DNA of 64,000 bases, taken from contig JAQMWT010000451.1 of the NCBI GenBank assembly GCA_029834535.1, positions 30,662 to 94,661 of the forward strand, written 5' to 3'. The notes beneath the pieces were generated by a model. That model had not been told where the DNA came from. It worked only from the letters and a program-made list of their open reading frames with translations, and did not search any database. This stretch comes from Chrysophaeum taylorii. Taxonomy: Eukaryota > Sar > Pelagophyceae > Pelagomonadales > Pelagomonadaceae. This document shows, piece by piece, positions 29,301 through 39,400 of the stretch. Within the stretch, counting starts at the first letter, position 1. Every line of letters begins with the position of its first letter. The position numbers and the translations under genes were made by a program.

Positions 29301-30687
29301 CCGCGAACACACCGAGGAGTGCAAGCGCCTGCTGTACGCGGCGACCAAAAACATCGCCGCCTTGGAGCGAGCGGTCGAGGAGCTCGAGGCCGCGCTGCCC
29401 TCGCGGGCGTCGCTCGCGGGACTCCAGGGGATCGAGTCAAAGTGCAAGACCCTCTTTGCCCGCTTCCAGAATCAAGCCGAACAGCAGGCGACGCGTATCG
29501 TAGAACAGTTCGCCGTCGTCGAACCGACGCGGCTGTACCAGCTCAATGACGCCATGCTCAAGGCGACGCGCCTCTTCGAGGACGGCGGCGATTACTCGGA
29601 GCCCGAGCTCGACGAGCTCAAAGAGCGGCTCGAGGCCCTCAAAGCTGGGGTCCAGCAGAGCGTCGCCCGCCGCGCCGCCGCGTGCGAGGGGCTCCGAACC
29701 AAGCAGGCCGCCGCGCTCGAGCTGCGATCGCGCTTCCAGCGCGCTTCGGAAGCGCGCGAGCGCGAGCTCTCGCTCGGCGAGGGCCTCGGTCGCAAGTTCG
29801 GCGCGCCGAGGCGAAACGCGCAGGAGAAACTTCGCACCTTGCAGACGCGCGACGAGGCCCGCGCCGACGACCTCGACGCGCTCCTCTCGCGCCTCGAGGG
29901 ACTCCTCCGGGGCGGCAACGAAGACGACGACGACGACGACGACGTCGTATCGCGATTGGAGGCCGTCGGGACGCTCGCGCGAGAGCGCGCGATCTATCTG
30001 GATTGTTTGGTGCCCAAAGAAACAGCGGTAAGCGAGACGACGCTCGAAACCGCCGTCGCTGGCGTCGACGCGCAGTGCCGGCGCGAGACCCTCGAGCTCT
30101 ACCGCGGCAAGGAGGACTCGGGCAAGGAGGACTCGGGCAAGGAGGACTCGGTACCGTCGTCTCTCGAAGCCTGGCTCGCCGAGGCCGCCCGAAGAGTGCT
30201 CGAAACGTATCGCGAGAAAGCGGTGCGGCGGCTCCGCACCCAAATCCAGCGCCTCGAGCGCGTCGTGGCGAAATCGCCAGGCGATCCCAGCACCGAGGGT
30301 ATCCCGGCCCTCGTAGTCTCCGCGATACGAGCCACCGAGCCGACGGCCTTCGCGACAGAGCTCTACGACACGACGGCGAGACTCGTCGCGGTCCTCGACG
30401 GCCTCCTCTACACCGACGACATCGCCAAGCTCCCGGAGGACGAGTACCTCCAACCAAAACGAAAGAGTCTCAAGCGTCTTCGCAAGGCTAAGCGCAAGGG
30501 CCAGCCTCCGGAGGAGCCCAAAGAGGGGCGCAATTTTCCCCATCGCGACTGGCCCGGTCTCCCGAACGCAGCCCACCTCGACGCCCCGGTGACCGATCCG
30601 ATCCCGGGCTCCGTCACGACCGCGCACCGTCTTCTCATCAAAGCTCGCGACGCAGCCTGGGCAGACTATAATAATAGAGGGTTATGA
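26317..30687 (+). CDS. Long coiled-coil protein, CCDC180-like (DUF4455/DUF4456)
   Basis: The 1456-residue protein is almost wholly alpha-helical and charged. Near the N-terminus 'LPESWEMITKKLEGRHAAIE' and 'REINGVMIANRRSHAELVAM' fit the DUF4455 pattern of CCDC180-like proteins. The C-terminal quarter ('LETYREKAVRRLRTQIQRLE', then 'TELYDTTARLVAVLDGLLY') fits the DUF4456 part. This family is linked to motile cilia and flagella, which would fit a flagellate stage, but the role is not proven. Low-complexity features include a Glu run at about 780, an Arg/Ser run at about 830, a poly-Asp at about 1205 and three tandem GKEDS units (30108-30152). The ATG at 26317 is the first of two adjacent Met codons. 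No introns. Confidence 0.6.
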   Translation: MMVLSTEVEEVALLSFPREENSRRTEFPKIANREALKREAHDASVKGTTLELRKVCEEIEGKVLDASLGLKAALEKRDDEIEAVLAEMKRDEVLVTKEASYLPESWEMITKKLEGRHAAIERFRRELEDLEVERAASAGAELRNLASKLAKIAHFSKGEIERLVESEAREINGVMIANRRSHAELVAMLEKRDVAFGERAIGAWRDREAAWRRLRHEAAIRATVKVLASEQFTNPGERTRLFEDMRARQEETDAVHRAKLLGELGALSRESSDDESARVAAIKEKFREIADAEDRLASECEHELGVLAEARAREGAELREALRAELHDYGALAEEPDLAANARVVESVALDPELEPYFRSAGGLKAELRECARELRGPELIYGQQVAAAKHRLGVLVCGADLASVLERQGKFQLLATLRETLERLRKAAGKSEISALLQPLEQQLKALAGVAGLDALLARELSSAAAVVERVARETAQRGGISTRGSCHDRAPSVAPSRASYRSAGSRRTARTTTTTSDDGGLSAIAALEVRTVQKRVAAHARVCDLDAACISHMRLALRGLDQKVICNEKIDAAIRKECDPVLEARLAEYDELRRRAVAFLDHQTSEAYEHACRLCDFYGTTVRIVETARESERAIDEKMLDDLYELGENARRDTADLEARIAETSQALRHAADAAQLDAHFRTVLGLLEDLESRYRDYHAAATAKARTHAPLSTAHLDAFRDQLCDTFFLLLLEKNGSQKKEEDLDDLLLRIGERRYAVRVDLRTFVAETLFCPVKEEEEEEEEEVVDEGGDHPFFEAGFRLLSEEEEKALEPARRDAYLDTRAAKFKRRRRRRSSSSSSSSSLNLNDDDEAYAALAQEIDAHLMRRDAEQAAKVARACREMLDATRVPLDPKGIALVRRVALDKTAAVEMLTELRLARMTAMEARAARRTKKIERLTKTRLAKLTEELEERLRTHWPRKGRTEVSFRQPREGELIAHHQRTQRHVRLVEDRDREHTEECKRLLYAATKNIAALERAVEELEAALPSRASLAGLQGIESKCKTLFARFQNQAEQQATRIVEQFAVVEPTRLYQLNDAMLKATRLFEDGGDYSEPELDELKERLEALKAGVQQSVARRAAACEGLRTKQAAALELRSRFQRASEARERELSLGEGLGRKFGAPRRNAQEKLRTLQTRDEARADDLDALLSRLEGLLRGGNEDDDDDDDVVSRLEAVGTLARERAIYLDCLVPKETAVSETTLETAVAGVDAQCRRETLELYRGKEDSGKEDSGKEDSVPSSLEAWLAEAARRVLETYREKAVRRLRTQIQRLERVVAKSPGDPSTEGIPALVVSAIRATEPTAFATELYDTTARLVAVLDGLLYTDDIAKLPEDEYLQPKRKSLKRLRKAKRKGQPPEEPKEGRNFPHRDWPGLPNAAHLDAPVTDPIPGSVTTAHRLLIKARDAAWADYNNRGL

Positions 30688-30987
30688 ATGAGTCAGGGAA
30701 GGCCGTGTCCGGGAAATCATCGCGTTGCAGACGTCCGTCGCGCTCTGGCCGCGGCAGCCAAATGGCTTCTGGCTCTAGTAGTTGAGCGATGAGGTGTTCT
30801 GACGACTCCAGAAACTGGTCACCCGGTGCACATCTCTGTTGTGTTCTTTCTCGTGGGGCCAGCGACTCTGCGACTCGTCGCAGCCCAGCTTCCGTCGAGT
30901 ACTCGCTTCACCATGCATGCGCGCCCAACTTTGTTTGGCGCGACACAAGTTATGTGCTTTATCAATAAGGGGTGCCTTTCCCACCTC

Positions 30988-31073
<86 letters not shown>

Positions 31074-32293
31074 CTCCGCGCCGAGGTTCTTGCCGTCATA
31101 TGTCCGGCCTGTCTGTCTCTCTCCTGGGAATGTATGGCAGCGACCACCACGTCCATCGCCTTCCTATTTCGTTCGGTTTTCTTCTTTTTCTTCTACTTGT
31201 TTGCCGACGACCTCTGTGCTCGCCCCTTCTGCTTACATCCTTTCTTCGCCCTTCTTCTCCTTCCCCGCCCTTCTTCTTTCCTTGTCAACGAACTCTCCGT
31301 TGGCTTCCTACTCTTTCTTACCGCCCCCCCGAGGTCTCTTCCATTCGGGCTTTCTTTAGCGCCCTGGGGGAGTTAGTTGCCTGCTCGCCTGCCAGCCATA
31401 TGCGGGGTAGTAGAGGGGGGGCGCATTCTAGTAGCGGCTCACATTCACCGATATCTCCTACTTAGTCAGAACGGGTTTTACCCCCCTCGGTATAGGTGGG
31501 AAATAGCTGGCTGTCCAACGCGCATTCTGCGGGCAGGACAATGCAATCGTCATAAGTGAAACATCAGCTCAACATGCCGCGGCGTCGTCGTTGACGACCT
31601 TATGGTACCTGGTGGACACTGGCGCGGATGTCGGGGCATCTGGGAGAGCCAAGCGCGTCCGTCGGAGGAGGCAATGAATGAATACACTGCGAAGGACGTC
31701 GGCGCTTGTGTCGACGTAGCGACTGCAAGGAGCAATGGCAATGGATTCATTATACCCCCACCCCCCTCTTAGCAGTCGAGCTTTAGTAGAAACCACTAAA
31801 TTCTGGTGGTCGAAAACGAAGATCAATGATTTGGGACATTTTCATTGACGTATTTCGGTACTCCTCAGAAATTCTTCTTCCAAGAGGAGTAGGATGCCTG
31901 TGGGGCGCACTAACCCCGTTCTCGACGACGACGGTTTGGCTTGCGCTCTCTGCCGTCCTCAAACGATCGGCCCATTCATTGACGGCTCGGCTCGCGCTCT
32001 GCCGTCCCCTGCAAGCGGCGGCCTATAATCTTGCCCTCCCTCCCTTGTGGTCTCCGTCTTCTTGTCGTCCCTCCCTCGCTTCACCCTGTTTCTGCTCTCG
32101 CCTCACTCAACTCTCTGATCTACCTTTCTGATCGCCCCCCCTTCCCCGCCCGCCCCTTGAGTTTAAAAAAGATTGACGGACGGAATACTACTGCTTCTCG
32201 GTAGAAGGATCTTTGTGCTCGGGAGGTGCTCGGGAGGTGCTCGAGAGGTGAGAAGAGAATGAGGGCACATCCCTGGGACCGCCCCATCATCAG
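30688..32293. other. Gene-free stretch with pyrimidine-rich tracts
   Basis: No credible gene. It contains the GA microsatellite at 30990-31071, C/T-rich tracts at about 31090-31340 and 32030-32170, and the block CCCCTCTTAGCAGTCGA at 31763-31779, which recurs at 16534-16550. A short triplicate of GTGCTCGGGAGG-like units lies near 32216-32247, next to the lipase 3' end. Confidence 0.5.
30990..31071. repeat. (GA)n microsatellite, 82 bp
   Basis: Uninterrupted GA dinucleotides. A second, longer GA tract is at 45889-46026. Confidence 0.95.
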
Positions 32294-33088
32294 TCAGGAG
32301 AGGCCGCAGGCCGTAAGGAAGACGTCGTAGTCGCCGTGGACGGTCGCGATATTCTCGATGATGTCCTGGCAGTCGTCGGGAACGTCAGGGTCGGTGTCGG
32401 AACAGGAGATGTCGAGACATTGAACCTCCTGGCAGGAGTAGGAATCTGGGTGGTCGTCATCGGCGACGATAGTTTCAATACGGATGGCAGTCGTGATGTC
32501 GTGTTCGAAATTGGCGTAGGCCGTCACCCCTTGGGGTACGGGGTCGTCGACGTGGTGGTAGCGGACGCCCTCGACGTTGCAGGTAGAGTTGACCGTGGTC
32601 TTGGCCGAGCCGAAAGTGTGAGTGCCATAGATCGCGTTAGAGTGCACGGCAGAGTAGATCGTGGCTGCCGAGCCCCCGAGACTGTGGCCGACTGTGTAGC
32701 TCACCTCGATGTTTTCTAGTTTCCGAATTTCCTGTCGCGCGTCGTCGAGGCAGTCGGCGAGGACGTCCTGGTACGTCCACATGCCCTTGTGGTAGACTTG
32801 GTCCCCAACATAGACGAAACTTCCGTCGTAGTTGTAGTCAAAATCTGCGTCGTAGTCGTCCGTGCCAGAGAAGGCGATGACGACGCTATTGCTCTCCGAA
32901 ATGAAACGGAGAACCACAGCGCGTGCGTCGTCGGCTTCGCACAAGGCGTAATGTGTCCACATGGTCGAATTGATGAACACGTACGCGGCCCGGGCAGCGA
33001 GCCACAACTCGTACGCCGACCGCGGTCCCACCGATGGTACGGCGGTCGCAAGCGCGAAGAGTACACATACCATCGGCTTTCCGAACAT
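32294..33088 (-). CDS. Secreted class-3 lipase
   Basis: A 264-residue alpha/beta-hydrolase of the lipase class 3 family, which hydrolyses acylglycerols. A signal peptide covers about residues 1-20. The nucleophile elbow GHSLGG puts Ser136 as catalytic residue. 'YHHVDDPVP' (177-185) supplies the acid, Asp182 or Asp181, and His251 near the C-terminus is the likely base. 'VVIAFSGTDD' (69-78) corresponds to the oxyanion strand ('VAFRGT' in relatives). Eight or so Cys residues, many in the C-terminal third, fit an extracellular protein. The ATG at 33088 was chosen for the signal peptide. An in-frame upstream extension is Lys/Phe-rich noncoding-like sequence. Confidence 0.88.
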   Translation of the reverse strand: MFGKPMVCVLFALATAVPSVGPRSAYELWLAARAAYVFINSTMWTHYALCEADDARAVVLRFISESNSVVIAFSGTDDYDADFDYNYDGSFVYVGDQVYHKGMWTYQDVLADCLDDARQEIRKLENIEVSYTVGHSLGGSAATIYSAVHSNAIYGTHTFGSAKTTVNSTCNVEGVRYHHVDDPVPQGVTAYANFEHDITTAIRIETIVADDDHPDSYSCQEVQCLDISCSDTDPDVPDDCQDIIENIATVHGDYDVFLTACGLS

Positions 33089-34705
33089 GACGACGATAGA
33101 AAAGTTCGCTTCAATTCTTTTTTCCTCCGCCGGGATGGATGCCTTCAAGTACCAGTAAAAGACCTGTTTTCTCGACCCCATTTGGGTAATTGCGGTATTT
33201 CCCACGCCGACGAGATACCGAATCGGACAAACTTCATTTTTTTTTTTTTTTTGGGATGACATGACACTCGGCGATCTTTGTCGAAGTGGATTTGATTTTG
33301 GGAAAATGTCATCATTACCAGCCACGGGACCTCGGATTTTTAGCTCTAGCACTGTGCTTTTGAGCGATCTTGGGAAATGAGCGATATCGGCTCCTGTGGC
33401 TCGGCGGGCCTGGAGTTCATTCGATGGCTAGTCCCCACAACGTAGTGCGACTACGCGGGAAGGGGGGGCTTGAACGTCGTTGGCGACTCTGATCCCGGGA
33501 GCAGCGGAGGAACGGTTGTGGCCACCGGCGCCGAGCAGGGGGCGGTATCTGCTTCGAGTCGGATTTCTCTTTCAAGCACAGATGGCCTTGTCGGAACAAA
33601 GCGAAGGCAGTCGTCGATGGTCTGCAGCGCCCAGTCGTGGCGCAATCGGTATGCTCGAGCAGAATGATGATTTCTCGCGGGTGAACCAGTTCTCCCGCGC
33701 GAGGATTGCCCAAGGTCGGCAGCACCTCGCGCTCGTCCCGCCTGAGGAACCAACTTGACACCCGTCGTCCTCCTCGTACGCGACGTAGCTCCAGCCCGAC
33801 GGGAGCCTGGTGTCGGTCGTCGCGCGACTATGTTGACGAGGATCGGGCTCGATCCCCAGAGATTTCGGCGACCCGCCAGCCCGGCCGAAAAGAGGAAGCG
33901 CGCTCGGCGGCACTTATGCACGGTCTTGACCTCGGGGCCGTCGACGCGTCATCAGACCGCAGACCTGCTGGCGATGCAGCCGTTTTTTCTTGGCGTCGTG
34001 TTGATCAGGCGCTCGTCTTTAGCTGCTACCTTTGCAGCCCTTTTTTTCCGCCGCCGCCGCGAACTTCGTCTCGCCACTGGGGTGGTGGCGGCCGCCGATG
34101 TAAACGTAAAAAACAAGCTGGCAGCCTTTCTGCAAAAAGCACGTTCCACGCGTTGTTTGGGGGCCGCGGGGTTTCCGGCACGTTGCCTCGTTCCGCCTCC
34201 TCGACCTCGCTGCGGAGATCGGTGCCGCTGCTCTGCGTCGGTCTTTTCCTCGGTTTTTTTTTCCCTGCCATGGGCGTTCTGGATGTAGGAAAGCAGGCGC
34301 GCTGCAGGGTGAAGGCCTTTGTTTGTCTCGAGAAGCAGGTCCCTTTTATTCCGCTCGCGACGTGCCTTCTGCGTTCCAGTTTCAACGTGCCTGCGCCATA
34401 GAAACGAGCAGTCCGCATCGCCCCTGTCAGACAGACAGATAGATTGCCGGCAGAAAATGTGTCGCCGCCGCCGCATTGCGAGCAGCGCGGGATTCTAGCG
34501 GACGCGCGATAAACGGCCGACGACTCCTACCATCGCGCGACCTGGGAGCCTCAACCTCGAGACTTCCGGGACTACCAAACTGAGCAGCCAGGTTCCTTCC
34601 CATTGTCGTCGCCGCACGCACACACACGCCCACACCACCGTCGGAGAACAAACAACGCGAAGACCAGAGTAGTACGCGGGTATGCTAAAGAAGGCACTTG
34701 TCTTT
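33089..34705. other. Gene-free stretch, about 1.6 kb
   Basis: Several overlapping frames at 33417-34480 are open on both strands, as expected in GC-rich sequence, but none shows a known motif. A short CAGA run is at about 34428-34440. I make no gene call. A decayed gene cannot be excluded. Confidence 0.4.
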
Positions 34706-36376
34706 TCAAGTAGAGGACGGTCCTCGAGTACGAAGCCAGGCGGGGGAGATGGCGGGGGATACGTTTGCGTCGTGCTGGACAGTGAGAGCCGCGGCCTCGA
34801 CGCCGATCCGGATGGCATCGGGGAGGCGCGGCTCGCTGGCGTCGAAGAGGTCCAGCCAGGCTGCTGCCGTGACGCCGAGGAGCGTGTCGCCGGCGCCGAC
34901 GGTGGAGGTCGGGTTGGACACAATCGGCGCAGCCGGGAAGCGGTGGACGCGCCTTTCCCTGTCGACGAAGAGCACGCCTCGGTCCCCGAGAGTCGCGAGA
35001 ACCCGAGTTTTGGCGGAGGAGGCTAGAGCCACGGCGCGGTCTTCCGAGGTCGCGGCGGATGGGAGATGTCTCGTGAGTTCGACGAGCTCTGGCTCGTTGG
35101 GCGCGACGAGGGTCGCGCGGCTCGCGACCTTGCCGTGGTATCTGCGGGCCTTGCCGGGCGTCGTGGGGTCGAACCACAACTCTCGAGTCTGATAGGAGTT
35201 TAACACGATGTCGAGCGCCGCCTCGGGGAGATCGGCGTCCGCCACGACTAATCGCGCCACATTACTACTATTCGCTACCGCCTCGGCGAGGTACGCGCCG
35301 TAGCCCGCGGGTTCGACGAAGACGCCGTCGACCATCCAAGGCATAGAGGGCGAGGCGAGGACGCGAGTCGCGTCGTAGGCGGGGCTAGGCTCGAAGAGAC
35401 TCGCCGCAGACACGAGAGCCACGTCGAGGCCGCAAGCGCCCGCGGCCTGGGCAATGTTCCTGGCGACCCCGCCCATGCGACCGTCGATTTGGTCGATCGA
35501 CGAGGCGCCGACTACGAGCATATCGGACGACGACGACGATACGATCGCTTTGGCTACGTCGGCAGCGACGCCCGCGTTCCGGACCACCAGCTCGATGTTT
35601 AGCTCGAGGGACCTGCCCCCCGTGAGCTCCTCGATGCGCGCCAGCATGCGCGGAGTGTCGCCGGGCGACTCGTCGACGGCCTTCGAAACAGCCCGATCGA
35701 CGATCGGATCGTACGACGCGTGCGGAACGGCTACGACAGCTCCTCCTCCAAGACCCACGCGCAGCCATCGTGCCACCTCCTCGGGCGCGTCGACCCTTAG
35801 CGGCGCCCGCCACTTGGAGGCCGTGAAAAAGGTCTGGAACAGGTCCGATCCGTACCCGAAGACCGCGACGCCGTGCGTCTCGAGGACTTCCAACGTCTTT
35901 TCGACGTCGAGGACGGACTTGCACCCAGCGCAGACCACCGCAACCCGGTGCCGCCCGAGCTCGACGAGGTCGTTCGACACGTCCATCCTGTCGCCCCAAT
36001 GGACGCCGCCAATTCCCCCCGTCGCCATCGCGCCGATCCCCGCTTTTTCGGCGATCGCCGCGGTCGCGCCCACGGTCGTGCCCCCGATGACGCCCTGCAC
36101 GCACGCCGCCGCGACGTCGCGCGTCGAGCACTTCCGGGGCGTTTCGGCGCTCGCGACGCGCTCGAGCTGGGCATCGCTCAGTCCCACGTGAGCTTGTCCG
36201 TCTAAAATCGCGATCGTCGCCGGGACAACCCCCTTCGCTCGCACGGCGGCCTCGACGCGCCGCGCGGTCTCGAGGTTCCGAGGGTACGGCATCCCGTGCG
36301 TGATGATCGTCGACTCGAGCGCGACAACGCGGGGCAGGGACCACCGCACTTCCTCGCTCACGCGGAGCCATCGCAT
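34706..36376 (-). CDS. Pseudouridine-5'-phosphate glycosidase / pseudouridine kinase fusion
   Basis: A 556-residue bifunctional enzyme for pseudouridine breakdown. The C-terminal PfkB domain would phosphorylate pseudouridine, and the N-terminal PsuG domain splits pseudouridine 5'-phosphate into uracil and ribose 5-phosphate. PsuG (about 1-295) shows 'VVALESTIITHGMPYPRNLE', 'GGTTVGATAAIAEKAGI' and 'DVSNDLVELGRHRVAVVCAG'. PfkB (about 300-556) shows 'GGVARNIAQAA' and 'NPTSTVGAGDTLLG', with D497 as the catalytic base. Such fusions are known in eukaryotes, while bacteria use two genes. The ATG at 36376 is used; three codons of TTG-led extension were discarded. The RAP gene starts 54 bp away on the other strand. 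Confidence 0.9.
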   Translation of the reverse strand: MRWLRVSEEVRWSLPRVVALESTIITHGMPYPRNLETARRVEAAVRAKGVVPATIAILDGQAHVGLSDAQLERVASAETPRKCSTRDVAAACVQGVIGGTTVGATAAIAEKAGIGAMATGGIGGVHWGDRMDVSNDLVELGRHRVAVVCAGCKSVLDVEKTLEVLETHGVAVFGYGSDLFQTFFTASKWRAPLRVDAPEEVARWLRVGLGGGAVVAVPHASYDPIVDRAVSKAVDESPGDTPRMLARIEELTGGRSLELNIELVVRNAGVAADVAKAIVSSSSSDMLVVGASSIDQIDGRMGGVARNIAQAAGACGLDVALVSAASLFEPSPAYDATRVLASPSMPWMVDGVFVEPAGYGAYLAEAVANSSNVARLVVADADLPEAALDIVLNSYQTRELWFDPTTPGKARRYHGKVASRATLVAPNEPELVELTRHLPSAATSEDRAVALASSAKTRVLATLGDRGVLFVDRERRVHRFPAAPIVSNPTSTVGAGDTLLGVTAAAWLDLFDASEPRLPDAIRIGVEAAALTVQHDANVSPAISPAWLRTRGPSST

Positions 36377-36430
36377 TGCCTTCAATATATATCCCTAGTT
36401 TTTTCGTCCTTCCACTAATAATAATACCCA
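36377..36430. promoter_or_regulatory. 54-bp divergent promoter with TATA-like AATATATAT
   Basis: The interval between the PsuG-PsuK ATG and the RAP protein ATG contains AATATATAT at about 36384-36392, the only AT-rich block nearby. A (TAA)n run follows at about 36415-36425. It is read here as a shared core promoter by position only. Confidence 0.45.
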
Positions 36431-39400
36431 ATGCGGCGGCGGCGGCGGCGCACTGACGACCTGCTCTCGGATTCCCCCCCGAGAGTGCGAGATCAAGTTC
36501 GCGTTCGCCGGCGCCGCAATGGCTCGCAGAGGCTGCGCCGCGACGGCTCGAACGACGACGACGACCGGGCGTGGAACGACGACGACGACCGGGCGTGGAA
36601 CGACGACGACGACCGGGCGTGGAACGACGACGACGACCGGGCGTGGTCCTCCTCCTCCTCCTCCTCCTCCTTGAAGGTGCGGCGGCGGCGAGAGGACATG
36701 CCACGCCGGCGGGAGACGCGCCGCGGCGAGAATCGTGTGCAGCAGAGGTCGTGGTCCTCGGACGACGACGAGGAGTTCCCGCAGCGCCGCGAATTGGATG
36801 GTGGCGAGCGGAGACGACGGGACTCTCGCTCGGTCGGGCATTCGGCGGCGGCGGAGGAAGCTCCGCCGCTCCCTCCGCCGCGGCGAGGGAGACGGCTCGG
36901 GAGACGGCTCGGCCGCGACGACGACGACGCCGAGTCGCACGAGCGACCACACTCAAGAACTAAGAAGCGGGCGGCGCCATCGCCCCACGCAACGTTAAGA
37001 AAGCGGTTCGATGACAAGAACATAATCTCTCGGGATTGTCGAGATCGGCGAGCGGTCGGAGAGAACGACGGGAAGGGCCCGCGCGGCCAAGGAGCACCCA
37101 TCGAAGCTGCGCGCTGGCAACAAATCGAGTGGGGAAAGCAAATGACTCGCTGCGACGGGACCGCCGAGGCGATTCTCTCCCTCTTTGATTCTAAGGGCGA
37201 CGAGTTCGAACCGCGAAACCTAGCCACGGCCGCGCATCGCGTCGCCAAGTTTTGGAATGGGAGAAGCGACGAACTGCGGCGCGATCGCCGCATGACGGCC
37301 CTCGCAAAGGCTTGCGCGAAGCGCATCCAGGATTTCAACAATCAGGAGCTCGCGAACGCGGCGTGGGGCTTTGCTAAAGTCGGTTGCGAGGCGAAAGGGC
37401 TCTTCGAGGCGATCGTCGAATCGGCTCGTCGGCGTCTCGCGGCGTTTAAAGCACAGGAGCTCGCGAACACGACGTGGGCCATCGCAAAATCCGGCGTCGA
37501 GACGCCGCCGGGGCTTTTCGAAGACCAGATTATGTCAGCTTGCGTGAGTCGCGCGCGTGACTTCAGCGGCCGCGACGTTGCGCTGACCGCCTGGGCCTTC
37601 GCGTTCAAGGGCGCCGCGGCGCCTCGACTCTTCGCATTGATCGCGGAGTTGGCTCTGCCTCGGCTGAGTGCCTTCAGCCCGCGGGACGCTGCCAACACGG
37701 CGTGGGCGTTCGCGACGGCCGGCGTCGAGGCGCCTCGGCTGTTCGAAGCGATCGCCGACGCGGCTCTGTCGCGATTGGACGACTTCGTTGCCGAAGACCT
37801 CGCGAACGCGGCGTGGGGGTTTGCGGCGGCGGGCGTCGAAGCCGCCCGACTTTTCGACAAAATCGCCGCCGTCGCTCCGTCGCGCCTCGGCGACTTCACT
37901 CCGGCGCAACTGGCCGACACCGCGTGGGCCTTCGCGACGGCGGGCTTCGCCGCGCGTCGGCTCTTCGACGCGATCGCGAAAGCAGCTCTCGCGTTAGGAA
38001 CCGAGGACTTCGAAGCCCGAGACCTCGCCAACATGGCGTGGGCGTTCGCGAGAGTCGATGGAGATGCGTCTTTTCGAAGACGACGGCTCTTATTCTTCGA
38101 CGCGATCGCCGACGCTGCTCTAGGACGACGACGACGGCTGGAGGACCTGAACGCGAGCTGTCTCGGCAAAATGGCGTGGGCATTCGCGAGGGTCGGCGAG
38201 GCGGGTTCTCGTCGGCTCCTCGGCGCGATCGCCGAGATTGCGCCGCGTCGCGCGAAAGACGCGCGTCCGCGGGACCTCGCCGACACGGCGTGGGCGTTCG
38301 CGACGGCCGGCGTCGAGGCGCCTCGGCTGTTCGAAGCGATCGCCGAAGCGGCGTCGTCGCGGCTCGACGAATTCGACCCGCGGGAACTTTCCAAAACGAC
38401 GCGGGCCTTTGCGACGGCGGGCGTCCGATCTCCCGGACTCTACGACGCGGCGGCCGAAAGAGCGCTGTCGTCGCGATTGGACGACTTCGTTGCCGAAGAC
38501 CTCGCGAACGTCGCGTGGGGGTTCGCGACGGCCGGCGTCGAAGCCCCCCGACTTTTCGACGCGATTGCTGCGCAAGTTCCGAAGCGGATAGGCTACTTCA
38601 ACGCGCAGAATCTCGCGAACCTGGCGTGGGGGTTCGCGGCGGCGGGCCTCGAGCCGTCGCGGCCTCTCTTCGACGCGATCGCCGACGAAGCTTTGTCGTG
38701 GCTGAACGACTTCGAACCGCGGGACCTGGCGAACGTCGCGTGGGCGTTTGCGACGGTCGGTCTCGAAGCACCGCGTCTCTTCGATGCGATCGCCGAAAAA
38801 GCGGTGATCCTATCGCGCGACTTTTGCGCGCGAGACGTCGCCAGGACGGCGTGGGCTTTCGCGTGCGTCGACGACCGCTGTGGGAAACCCCCTCGGCTCT
38901 TCGCTACTCTAGCCTCGACGATGTCGGAGAATAATATCCGCGAGTTGAACGATCGCGACCTGTCGCTGCTCTATCTCGCGTTTCTCGGCGGTTGCCTCGA
39001 GCGGCCCGACTCATACCTAGAATCAGACCAACTAAAATCCTTGCTATCGCGCTGCCGGGAGACGATGATGACAGCGTATCGGCGCGTGCAGTCGAGGAGA
39101 CCATCTCGGCGCCAGCGCGACGTCGCGACCGGCCTCGAGCGCGTTACCGGCTTGACTTACGCCTTGGACCTCGTGACCGCGGAAGGTCTCTTGCTCGACG
39201 CGGTCGAACCTGGCACGAAGCGGGCCGTCCAGGTCGACGGGCCGTCGCACTTTTTCAAGCGGCCCTCGAGAACTGAGACCGGCCCTACGCGTTTCAAGTT
39301 GAGACTCCTGAGACGCCTCGGCTGGGAGGTTGTCCGCGTGCCGTTCTTCGAGTGGGATGCCCTCGCCAACGAACCCTCGGATCAGAAGCGAGATGCGTAC

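Noticed and set aside
30962-31376. Frames through the GA microsatellite (Glu-Arg or Ser-Leu repeats)
   Set aside because: Open only because GA repeats lack stop codons. No coding signal remains outside the repeat.
33417-34401. Possible gene on either strand
   Set aside because: Several overlapping frames are open, none with domain-like sequence, so I report the stretch as gene-free.
35385-36956. 523-codon frame spanning the divergent PsuG-PsuK and RAP genes
   Set aside because: It crosses two well-supported genes in another frame and is Arg-rich low-complexity shadow sequence.
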